64,000 bases of DNA, taken from contig NZ_JIAG01000014.1 of the NCBI RefSeq assembly GCF_000688395.1, positions 22,714 to 86,713 on the forward strand. Reading direction: 5' to 3'. The notes beneath the pieces are model-generated. The model searched no databases and had not been told where the DNA came from. It worked only from the letters and a program-made list of their open reading frames with translations. This DNA comes from Haematomicrobium sanguinis DSM 21259 (lineage in GTDB: Bacteria; Actinomycetota; Actinomycetes; Actinomycetales; Micrococcaceae). The translations under genes were made by a program, and so were the position numbers. This document shows, piece by piece, positions 1 through 6,950 of the stretch (the first letter of the stretch is position 1; the number at the start of each line of letters is the position of its first letter).

Positions 1-784
1 GCAATGCCTGATCTCGATTACCGGTAACTGCTTTTGGCGTATCAATGCCAAACAGCAAAGAACGCGGAATACCCTGCGCCCCGTGAGGGTGGACAATCTC
101 CGTCATCACGTATGAAGAGAAGACATCCCCTGGGCGTATTCGTGCTTTCGAAACTTGACCCGGATTACCTTCAAAAGAGAAATTTCGATCTACAGTGAGG
201 TGCGGCATTGAGTCGAACTGCTGCTGATCGAGGTAGATATAATTATCAAATATGGATGTATAGTTAAAGTTGAAGAAAACGAAATTGTAAGCATCGAAAT
301 TGTCACAGCGTGTTGGAAACGTCAACTGTCGGTAGCTATCGTCCGATAAGTCTTTTAGAAAGCCCTGCAAAGATGCCAGTGCGAGCTTCTCGTTCATCGA
401 GTGTTCCCCAAGCTGGACAAGTAGTGCACTTGGAACGGCGAAATCCAAAAATTCTGCAAAAAATTGTTGCATTTCGCGAAGATTGACAACCAACCTGGCA
501 GTCGCGGAGCGATCTCTACGGAATAGACCCTCGACTATCGCCTCTACGTCGCTCCAGTCTTCTTTGCCATCCTGATTCAGCCTTTCCATCTCACGATAGA
601 TGAGGTTTTCAGTATTGAATGAGCGCAGCTTCAAGAAGTGGAAAAAGCTCTCGTAGCGCGTATTGGTTTTGGCACCATAGTTGTACATGGCTTGCAAATC
701 GAACCCATTGCCAACAAAGGAAACTATATTCCGCTGCTTAACCGGTGACGTGAATCCAGATAACATCAGGTCTCTGTGGCTCAT
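1..784 (-). CDS. abiH: AbiH-family abortive-infection protein (partial)
   Basis: The minus-strand frame is open from an ATG at 784 to the window edge, so 261 codons are seen and the C-terminus is missing. Residues about 17-27 read VKQRNIVSFVGNGF followed by DL, the nucleotide-binding-like GNGFDL start typical of AbiH (PF14253). A Tyr-rich Nter (MYNYGAKTNTRYESFF) follows, then FNFNYTSIFD and, further on, HPHG, both matching the family's conserved FNYT and HxHG blocks. AbiH proteins abort phage infection in lactococci by an unsolved mechanism. The stretch is visibly AT-richer than the core genes and lies upstream of a broken serine recombinase, which suggests cargo of an acquired island. Another ATG at 766 is possible. 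I am confident of the family; activity cannot be judged because the end is not seen. Confidence 0.85.
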   Translation of the reverse strand, partial: MSHRDLMLSGFTSPVKQRNIVSFVGNGFDLQAMYNYGAKTNTRYESFFHFLKLRSFNTENLIYREMERLNQDGKEDWSDVEAIVEGLFRRDRSATARLVVNLREMQQFFAEFLDFAVPSALLVQLGEHSMNEKLALASLQGFLKDLSDDSYRQLTFPTRCDNFDAYNFVFFNFNYTSIFDNYIYLDQQQFDSMPHLTVDRNFSFEGNPGQVSKARIRPGDVFSSYVMTEIVHPHGAQGIPRSLLFGIDTPKAVTGNRDQAL

Positions 785-1221
785 ATTGCATTCTCGCTTC
801 TAAAATTTTATGTATTCGTATTATTACCCATACACGACAGTTTGAAAACCCCAGGATCGTACGGTGTTCCGCCCGGTGTTCGCCTCGCTCTTCCGTTCAC
901 TTTGCCGACCACACGCCACCGTCCCCGGATTTCTACGCCACTTCGCCCGAACTGGGATGGGGGTCCTGCTGCTTTCGCAGCAGACCGAGCCGGATTGCAG
1001 GTGCAGCGTGGGCTGGAAGAGTGTGCGTATCCCTCGGTGACCGAATCCGCAGACCTTTTCGAAACGAGAATTTCGCCAAACCAGGGACACGTTGTTGCGG
1101 AATACACATCATGCCGAACGGAATATTTTCTCCTTCCGTCAATCGAGCTATCCTCGCGGGGCCACTCGAGAGAAAACCGCGCCGAACCGGGGCGTTAGAG
1201 CGGCAGAAAGGAGTAATAGAT
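785..1221. other. Intergenic region without a supported gene
   Basis: About 440 bases separate the AbiH gene from the recombinase start. Several overlapping frames are open on both strands but none has a ribosome binding site, a recognisable domain or a consistent codon pattern. A small hairpin (7-bp stem, TTTC loop) lies near 962-986. The part up to about 840 is AT-rich and is probably the AbiH promoter region; the rest may be decayed mobile-element DNA. Confidence 0.5.
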
Positions 1222-2879
1222 ATGGCGATCTATCCTCAGCCCGAAGCCGCTACGCGAACAACATCAACCACCTAATCTCGCGCGGTTATCTATCTTCGCG
1301 TCTCTACCTCACGCCAAGCGAACGAGAATGGCGAGGCAGAAGGCTACTCAATCCCGGCGCAGCGTGAAGCCTGTCGGCGCAAAGCCGAAGAACACGGTGC
1401 GACAGTTATTGAAGAGTTCGTGGATGCAGGTGCATCAGCGCGTTCGGCAGATCGTGACGGACTGCAGGCGATGTTCGGCTACCTCGGCCAGCAGGGCGCC
1501 GACTACGTCATCGTGCACAAGATTGACCGGCTTGCGCGTGACCGGATGGATGATGCGTTCATTCACCTCAAGATCAAGAGCGCGGGAGCTGCGCTCGTCT
1601 CTGTCATGGAGAACATCGACGACACGCCATCCGGCAAGTTCCAGCACGCCGTCATGGCAGGCATGGCAGAGTACTACTCGTCCAACCTGAGCCATGAGGC
1701 CAAGAAGGGTATTGGCTAGAAAGTGAAGAACGGCGGCGCCCACGGCGTCGCTTCGATCGTCTATGCCAACACGCTGAGTCGCATCGAAGGTCGCGAGATA
1801 AAGAGCGTTTCGCTCGACCCGGAGCGGGCACCGCACATCAAGCGGGCGCTCGAGACGTATGCGCGTGGTCAGGTCGGCATCTCTGACCTGCGCGATCTGC
1901 TCGAGGAGCGTGGTCTCCGGAGCCGTAAGACGACGCGGTATGTCGGCAGCGCACTTAGCAACGCCCAGGCGCATCGGCTGCTGTCGAATCCGTACTACAC
2001 CGGGTGCATCAAACACCGGGATGTCTTCTACGACGGTGCGCATGAGCCGTTGATTAGCGACGAAACATGGAACGAAGTCCAGAGTGTGCTCGCAGGGAGG
2101 CGCATCGCCGGCGACCGGTCATGGAAGCATTCGCACTTCCTCAAGGGAACCGTGAAGTGCAACCGCTGCAAGCGCCGGATGGGGTTCGGCTACGCAAATG
2201 GTCGTGGTGGCACCTACGCATACTTTTTCTGCCTCAACCGGCACACCGGCCGGAGTGTCTGCGATCTGCCGTACATCCAGCAGCACGAAGTCGAAAATGC
2301 CGTTGACCATCTCTGGGCCTCGCAGCACTACAGCGAAGCCGAGCTTGCGCACATTGAAGAGACGATTGACGAGTTGGTTGCACTGGAACTTAATGACAGC
2401 AGAGAGCTGGTTGCCGTGCAGCAGAGCCGACTCGTCACGCTGACGCGCAAGAAGCGGCGGCTCAGTGATGCTTATCTCGACGGCATCGTGCAACCCGAAG
2501 ACTTGAAGCCACGACAGGAGCAGCTTCAGACGGAGATCGCTGACGCCGAACGACTCGTCAGGAATGCAGCAGTCCACGGCGACATCACGAAAGAGCGCAT
2601 CGGCATCTTGCTCAAGCTCGCGCGTAAAGCTCACAAGCTCCACCGATCAATCGGTGACAGGGCCAAGGGTGATCTCAACCGCGCCCAGTTCAGGGCGATA
2701 TACATTGACTCGGAAAGTGACGAACCAGGTCAGGGCCACGAAGTAACCCTCGTGCCCGCGCACGCCGACGTCCTGGCCGCATTCGTGGCCGTGGCCCAGG
2801 AAGCCCGCCAGGCCCTGAACGCGCGGGACAAGGCCAGACGCAGGCGAACCAGCCAGCCAACCGCGGAGGACAACGGAAA

Positions 2880-2911
2880 AACCCCCGACAAGCTTTCGCT
2901 TGCCGGGGGTT
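2880..2911 (-). terminator. Hairpin terminator behind tRNA-Ser(CGA)
   Basis: Arms pair AACCCCCG with CGGGGGTT and CAAGC with GCTTG around a TTT(C) loop, with one mismatch. On the minus strand it is followed by a T-run (GGGGGTTTTT), so it should end transcription of the tRNA at 2927-3016. It lies inside the reading frame of the broken recombinase. Confidence 0.75.
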
Positions 2912-2926
2912 CCAATCTGTATCTAC

Positions 2927-3016
2927 TGGCGGTGACGGTGGGATTTGAACCCACGTTGGCTGTTACACCAAACAACATTTCGAGTGTTGCACCTTCGGCC
3001 GCTCGGACACGTCACC
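2927..3016 (-). tRNA. tRNA-Ser(CGA), CCA encoded
   Basis: A 7-bp acceptor stem (GGTGACG with CGTCACC), discriminator G, an encoded CCA, a long variable arm, the T-arm sequence GGGTTCAAATCCC and an anticodon loop CTCGAAA give a class II serine tRNA reading UCG. It directly abuts the decayed recombinase and is a likely integration site for the island to its left. Confidence 0.93.
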
Positions 3017-3068
3017 AAACAACTCCACTACTTTACCGTAAACGCCCCGTGCCACCGAAACCAGGTGG

Positions 3069-3545
3069 CTAGCGATGATTCGCAAAGAAATCGCGGAGCA
3101 ACTCAGCGCATTCGGCCTCGCGCACCCCGCCAAACACCTCGACCCAATGGTTGAGCCGCGTCTCGCGCAGCACCTCCAGCACCGATCCGGCCGCCCCCGC
3201 CTTCGCGTCCCACGCGCCAAACACCACCCGCGGAATCCGCGCGAGCGAAATCGCGCCCGCGCACATCGCGCACGGCTCCAGCGTGACCACCAGCGTGCAC
3301 CCGTCAAGCCGCCACCCCGGCACCTCCTTGGCGGCCCGCCGGATAGCCAGCATTTCCGCGTGTGCGGTGGGATCGCCGTCGTGCTCCCTTTCATTGCGCC
3401 CGGCGCCAATCACTACGCCTTCGGCGTTAAGAACGACGGCGCCAATCGGCACATCGCGCGTGTCCAGTGCCGCGCGGGCTTGGGAGAGCGCGAGGCCCAT
3501 CCAGTCATAGAACTGCGCCTTCTGAAGTGCGATCCCTTTGTCCAC
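3069..3545 (-). CDS. tadA: tRNA-specific adenosine deaminase TadA
   Basis: This 158-residue protein carries the cytidine-deaminase-fold zinc site: HAE (about residues 62-64, with the catalytic Glu) and PCAMC (about 90-95). TadA deaminates A34 of tRNA-Arg(ACG) to inosine; fittingly, a tRNA-Arg(ACG) gene is in this window at 13169. I chose the GTG at 3545 because a TACCAT -10 box lies exactly 6 nt upstream, indicating a leaderless transcript; an internal ATG at 3500 is the alternative. The gene is divergent from upp with overlapping -10 boxes. Free-base or nucleoside deaminases of the same fold are less likely given the length and motif spacing. Confidence 0.9.
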   Translation of the reverse strand: MDKGIALQKAQFYDWMGLALSQARAALDTRDVPIGAVVLNAEGVVIGAGRNEREHDGDPTAHAEMLAIRRAAKEVPGWRLDGCTLVVTLEPCAMCAGAISLARIPRVVFGAWDAKAGAAGSVLEVLRETRLNHWVEVFGGVREAECAELLRDFFANHR

Positions 3546-3551
3546 CCCTCA

Positions 3552-3557
3552 ATGGTA
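3552..3557 (-). promoter_or_regulatory. -10 box of leaderless tadA
   Basis: TACCAT on the minus strand ends 6 nt before the GTG start of tadA. It overlaps by 2 bp the opposite-strand -10 box proposed for upp. Confidence 0.6.
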
Positions 3558-3561
3558 CGTT
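3556..3561 (+). promoter_or_regulatory. -10 box of leaderless upp
   Basis: TACGTT ends 7 nt before the upp ATG at 3569; no ribosome binding site is present between them. Confidence 0.5.
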
Positions 3562-3568
3562 TAGACCT

Positions 3569-4204
3569 ATGCGCGTACAGGTTGTCGACCACCCCCTTGT
3601 TGCCCACAAACTCACCGTTTTACGGGAGAAGACCACGCCGTCTCCGGTGTTTCGGTTGCTCACCGAGGAACTCGTGACTTTGCTCGCCTATGAGGCAACG
3701 CGCACGGTGCGGGTAGAGCCGGTTGGGATTGAGACTCCGGTCGCGACTACTACCGGCACTGGTCTCACGAAGCCGACGCCGCTCGTGGTGCCGATTCTGC
3801 GCGCTGGGCTCGGCATGCTCGAGGGTATGGTCAAACTCTTGCCGACTGCCGAAGTCGGATTCTTGGGGATGGCGCGCAACGAGGAGACCCTGGACGTTAT
3901 TACCTATGCGGAGCGGTTGCCGGATGACCTGACGGGGCGTCAGGTGTACGTGCTGGACCCCATGCTCGCGACCGGCGGAACGCTGCGCGAGGCAATCAAG
4001 TTCCTGTTCAAGCGCGGAGCTACCGAAGTGACTTGCATTTGCCTCCTGGCCGCACCCGAGGGGCTGAAGGTGCTTGAGGAAGAGCTGGCGGACGCGAACG
4101 TGAATATTGTTTTGGCGTCGATTGACGAGAAACTCAATGACAAGGCGTACATTGTTCCGGGTCTGGGCGACGCCGGAGATCGGCTCTACGGGGTAGTCGG
4201 CTAG
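3569..4204 (+). CDS. upp: Uracil phosphoribosyltransferase
   Basis: The 211-residue protein converts uracil and PRPP to UMP in pyrimidine salvage. The PRPP-binding loop DPMLATGGT (residues about 130-138) is diagnostic, as are [10 protein letters not shown] (about 74-83) and the C-terminal [11 protein letters not shown] that binds uracil. Length is the family norm. The longer frame to 3467 upstream is out of register with tadA on the other strand and lacks signals, so the ATG at 3569 is the start. Confidence 0.96.
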   Translation: MRVQVVDHPLVAHKLTVLREKTTPSPVFRLLTEELVTLLAYEATRTVRVEPVGIETPVATTTGTGLTKPTPLVVPILRAGLGMLEGMVKLLPTAEVGFLGMARNEETLDVITYAERLPDDLTGRQVYVLDPMLATGGTLREAIKFLFKRGATEVTCICLLAAPEGLKVLEEELADANVNIVLASIDEKLNDKAYIVPGLGDAGDRLYGVVG

Positions 4205-4744
4205 GGCGCTTTGGATTACTGGAGAGTAGGTTTTGCCGGTCGCGCGACCGTCTCATTATGTGGACAAATATTTTCTGGCGTGACGAAGCTTAAGTTCAGA
4301 TTCGATTCACACTTGGAAACAATCGAATTATCTTCGGTGTAACCAGGTAATGAGGGCTAATCTTCGAGGCGGATGGCGTTACTGGCTGGGTTCTGGCTCA
4401 AAAATTCGATTGTGAAGCGGATCACAAAATCAAGCGATTTCTCAGCATACGGACATTTTTCCCCGAGAATGATTGCCGCTGGACCTGCGTCGGGTGCAAT
4501 AATTCTTTATGTGAACATCGAACCCACATCCATGACGTCGCGAGCCCCGCAGGCCATCAAGCCTGCGGACGTTGCCCGTGAGTCGATGTGCTGTCGTTGT
4601 CGAATGCATAGCTAAAGCACTACCCCAGCTCTAGTTCTCTATTCATCATTCGAGCCCAACGGCGGGTTCGCCCGTCTCGTCTCGGACACCACCCCTGCAT
4701 TCGAGCCGATGATTTCGGTTTCTCAACGTTTACGAGGTTTCACC
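4205..4744. other. Long leader/intergenic region before winged-helix gene
   Basis: No protein gene is supported in these 540 bases, which are less GC-rich than their surroundings. There is an 8-bp stem hairpin at 4547-4568 (CCGCAGGC/GCCTGCGG, loop CATCAA). It may contain the promoter and a structured 5' leader of the regulator at 4745; I recognise no riboswitch class. Confidence 0.5.
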
Positions 4745-5572
4745 ATGAGCACTTCTTCCGGCTACGTCCACATCTCTGTACGCAACGCTCAAAACCGCTC
4801 CCGCGCTGTACGTCAAGCGGGACCGTCCCACTACGGTTACGGCAACCCTGGTGTCGCACCGGGTTCTCCCTACGCCTATTCGCCGCAACAACGTTTTGCG
4901 CCCGTTCCGGTGGCGGCGACTGCGCCGCGATTGGGCCCAGCGAATAGTTCCTCTGCGGACGTGGCTCGCCCCGACGCCGATGCCATCGCGCGTGGCTTTG
5001 TTCTATACGTCGGCATTGACGAGGACACCGCCGCCGACGCCGGAACCTCGCTCGCCAAGCTCGCTCAAGAGGTGCGGAAATTTGTGCAGACTCTCGTGCC
5101 CGAGGCCGAAAGTCACGCGGCGGTAGCGATCGCACCCTCCACGGCGATCGGCTCCGACCTCGAAGTGGTGCGCCGCGCGCTGGGGGATCCCACCGCCGCC
5201 CGGGCGCAACGCATTGATTCCGCGATCAACCAGGAGAGCGCGCCACGACCCAATGGCGTGTTGATTGATTTGCCGCGCCGCGAGGTCCACCTGGACGGGG
5301 AGAGCCTCAACCTGACCTACAAGGAGTTCGAACTTTTGAGCTTCTTGGTCGACAACGGGACCCGCACGGTCACTCGTGACGAACTGTTGGATTCGCTGTG
5401 GAGTGGATCGGGCGAAGTGCCGAATGAGCGCACCATTGACGTGCATATTCGCCGACTGCGCTCCAAGCTTGGCCGGCTCGCCAACACAGTGCGCACCGTG
5501 CGCGGCCAGGGTTACCGCTTCTACGAGCACCCCGAAGTTGTCATCTGGTCCGCGCCAGAGTACTCGATTTAG
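4745..5572 (+). CDS. Orphan OmpR/PhoB-type winged-helix regulator
   Basis: The 275-residue protein ends in a Trans_reg_C winged helix (about 171-262): LTYKEFELLSFLV, the recognition-helix segment ERTIDVHIRRLRSKLG and the wing VRTVRGQGYRF are all present. No receiver domain with its phospho-Asp precedes it. Instead there is a Ser/Pro/Tyr-rich N-terminus (1-70) and a small alpha/beta region (about 84-150) of unknown role, so it is not an ordinary two-component response regulator and no histidine kinase is adjacent. Start: ATG at 4745 with ACGAGG upstream; an in-frame ATG at 4709 has poorer context. Target genes cannot be inferred. Confidence 0.85.
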   Translation: MSTSSGYVHISVRNAQNRSRAVRQAGPSHYGYGNPGVAPGSPYAYSPQQRFAPVPVAATAPRLGPANSSSADVARPDADAIARGFVLYVGIDEDTAADAGTSLAKLAQEVRKFVQTLVPEAESHAAVAIAPSTAIGSDLEVVRRALGDPTAARAQRIDSAINQESAPRPNGVLIDLPRREVHLDGESLNLTYKEFELLSFLVDNGTRTVTRDELLDSLWSGSGEVPNERTIDVHIRRLRSKLGRLANTVRTVRGQGYRFYEHPEVVIWSAPEYSI

Positions 5573-5621
5573 TTTTCCCCACGGTTAGAGCGGGAGCGGC
5601 GAGCGCTGCTTCCATCACTTG

Positions 5622-5681
5622 GCAGGCCCAATTTAACGGTGCAGGCCCATATATGGGCCTGCACCGTTAAATTGGGCCTGC
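5622..5681. repeat. 60-bp perfect palindrome
   Basis: Two 30-bp arms are exact reverse complements with no spacer (centre CCCATA|TATGGG). Each arm itself carries two similar blocks, GCAGGCCCAATTTAAC and GTGCAGGCCCAT, and a partial third copy (TAAATTGGGCC) follows at 5682. It lies 50 bp after the winged-helix gene and could act as its terminator, but perfect arms of this length without a loop are unusual. Confidence 0.95.
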
Positions 5682-5787
5682 TAAATTGGGCCCGCATTCT
5701 TGGGGCGCGCCACGGCGCAGGCGCCCGTTGCGCTGCAATTACTTAGCGCCCCAGTAGCGTCCCAGCATTGCCCGCGCCGCCATTGAC

Positions 5788-5793
5788 TAGACT
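5788..5793 (+). promoter_or_regulatory. -10 box of leaderless sixA-like gene
   Basis: TAGACT followed by exactly 6 nt and the ATG at 5800; there is no Shine-Dalgarno sequence in between. Confidence 0.6.
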
Positions 5794-5799
5794 GAACGC

Positions 5800-6318
5800 A
5801 TGAAGGGCAACGTCAAGACTCTGATGCTCATGCGGCACGCCAAGGCGGCATGGCCCCCGGATGTTGACGACTTTGACCGCCCGCTTGCCGAGCGCGGCCA
5901 CGAGCAAGCGCCCGAGGTGGGCCGCTGGATGCTGGAAAACAATACGGTTCCGGACTACATCCTGACCTCGAGTGCCCTGCGCACCCGGCAAACCACCACG
6001 TGGGTTTCCCAGGAACTGGGGGAGCTTGCGCCGACGGCCAAATTGGAGGACGGTCTTTACGGCGCCACCGGGACGGAAATTATCGTCCACATCAATCACG
6101 TTCCCGAGACTGTGCGATCGCTACTGGTTGTCACCCACATGCCCGGTGTCCAGGACGCAGCGATGCGCCTCGCCAGCGCACAATCCGATGAGGACTCCGT
6201 GCTGGATCTCGCAGGACACTATCCGACCGCCGCTCTGACGGTCATGAACGTCACGAAACCCTGGGCGGAACTTGACGGCAGGGACGCTGACGTCACGAAT
6301 TTCTTTGTCCCGCGCTAA
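5800..6318 (+). CDS. SixA-type histidine phosphatase
   Basis: The 172-residue protein belongs to the histidine phosphatase (phosphoglycerate-mutase-like) superfamily, short SixA branch. The phospho-accepting RHA motif is at residues 12-14 and a second catalytic His is in VVTHMPG (about 113). SixA removes phosphate from phosphohistidine in E. coli, where it acts on the nitrogen PTS; the substrate here is unknown, although this window does hold a PTS operon. It converges on the TetR gene with a 4-nt overlap at the stop codons. Confidence 0.85.
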   Translation: MKGNVKTLMLMRHAKAAWPPDVDDFDRPLAERGHEQAPEVGRWMLENNTVPDYILTSSALRTRQTTTWVSQELGELAPTAKLEDGLYGATGTEIIVHINHVPETVRSLLVVTHMPGVQDAAMRLASAQSDEDSVLDLAGHYPTAALTVMNVTKPWAELDGRDADVTNFFVPR

Positions 6319-6950
6319 AGCGTCAATACATCCACGTCCCGCACGTAGCCGCGCAACGGCAGCATCAGCACACGAATGGCTTCATCCCGCGAGCGTTCCG
6401 GATGAAAGACCTGCCGGTCCAGGGCCAACACCAACGCAGATCCCATCATGAGACCGACCAGGGCCTGCTCATCGATGTCGGTTTCGACCTCATGCCCCTC
6501 GACCGCGCGGCGAATCGCCTGACCCGCAATCGAGAACAGGCGCTCGCGCAACAGCGCCAAGGTCGAGTGCCATTCGCTGGGCGAACGCCACAACTCGCTG
6601 ATGATGAGTTGCGAGAAGGAGGGGTACTCCTGGAAGAAGTCGAGCGTGTACCCCAGCGTCACCTTCAACGCTTCTAGCGGTGGCACGGAATCGTCTGGCA
6701 CCAGGCGCTCTTCCAACAGATCCACGCCGTATTCCAGTAACTGCGCCACCAGATCGGATTTGCTACCGAAGTTGTAATACACCGTGCCTTTGGATACTCC
6801 GGCCGCCGCCGCGATCTCATCCACGGTCACGTGCGCGGGACCGCGCTCGCCGATGAGCAGCATCGAGGCGTCGAAGAGTTTCTTGCGGGTGGCGGTGGTC
6901 CGCCCCGGTCGGCGGGTCGGTGCCGGCGCACTGGGCTCAACGTAGTTCAT
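6315..6950 (-). CDS. TetR-family repressor of the YhgE operon
   Basis: This 211-residue regulator has an N-terminal TetR helix-turn-helix (about 20-65; ITVDEIAAAAGVSKGTVYYNFGSK-like order, with VSKGTVYYNF clear) and a variable ligand domain. It is the last gene of a three-gene unit and its ATG overlaps the YhgE stop (ATGA). It probably represses its own operon through the ACTGAC-type inverted repeat at 9742-9757. The inducer is unknown. Confidence 0.9.
   Translation of the reverse strand: MNYVEPSAPAPTRRPGRTTATRKKLFDASMLLIGERGPAHVTVDEIAAAAGVSKGTVYYNFGSKSDLVAQLLEYGVDLLEERLVPDDSVPPLEALKVTLGYTLDFFQEYPSFSQLIISELWRSPSEWHSTLALLRERLFSIAGQAIRRAVEGHEVETDIDEQALVGLMMGSALVLALDRQVFHPERSRDEAIRVLMLPLRGYVRDVDVLTL

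Larger units (their letters stand above)
1222..3072 (+). pseudogene. Large serine recombinase, broken by two nonsense codons
   Basis: An ATG at 1222 follows a strong ribosome binding site (AAAGGAG, 1207-1213). After 17 codons there is TAA (1273-1275), then in the same frame the resolvase domain: AVIYLRVSTSRQ with the catalytic Ser, and KIDRLARDR with the conserved Arg residues. A TAG at 1717-1719 interrupts the frame where relatives usually have a coding residue (KKGIG*KVKNGG). The frame then runs on through the recombinase domain (GCIKHRDVFYDG), a Cys4 zinc ribbon (about 2155-2270; CNRC and two more Cys) and a coiled coil. The last 60 or so codons cross a terminator and the antisense of a tRNA-Ser, so the native C-terminus seems lost. 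Family members insert or excise mobile DNA. No frameshift is present, so decay looks recent. Confidence 0.85.

Noticed and set aside
776..1198. 140-codon open frame between AbiH and recombinase
   Set aside because: It begins inside the AbiH 5' end, lacks a ribosome binding site, and its translation has no family features; a frame on the other strand overlaps it equally well.
2929..3072. C-terminal 'TVGFEPT' protein segment of the recombinase
   Set aside because: It is the antisense translation of tRNA-Ser, a common annotation artefact.
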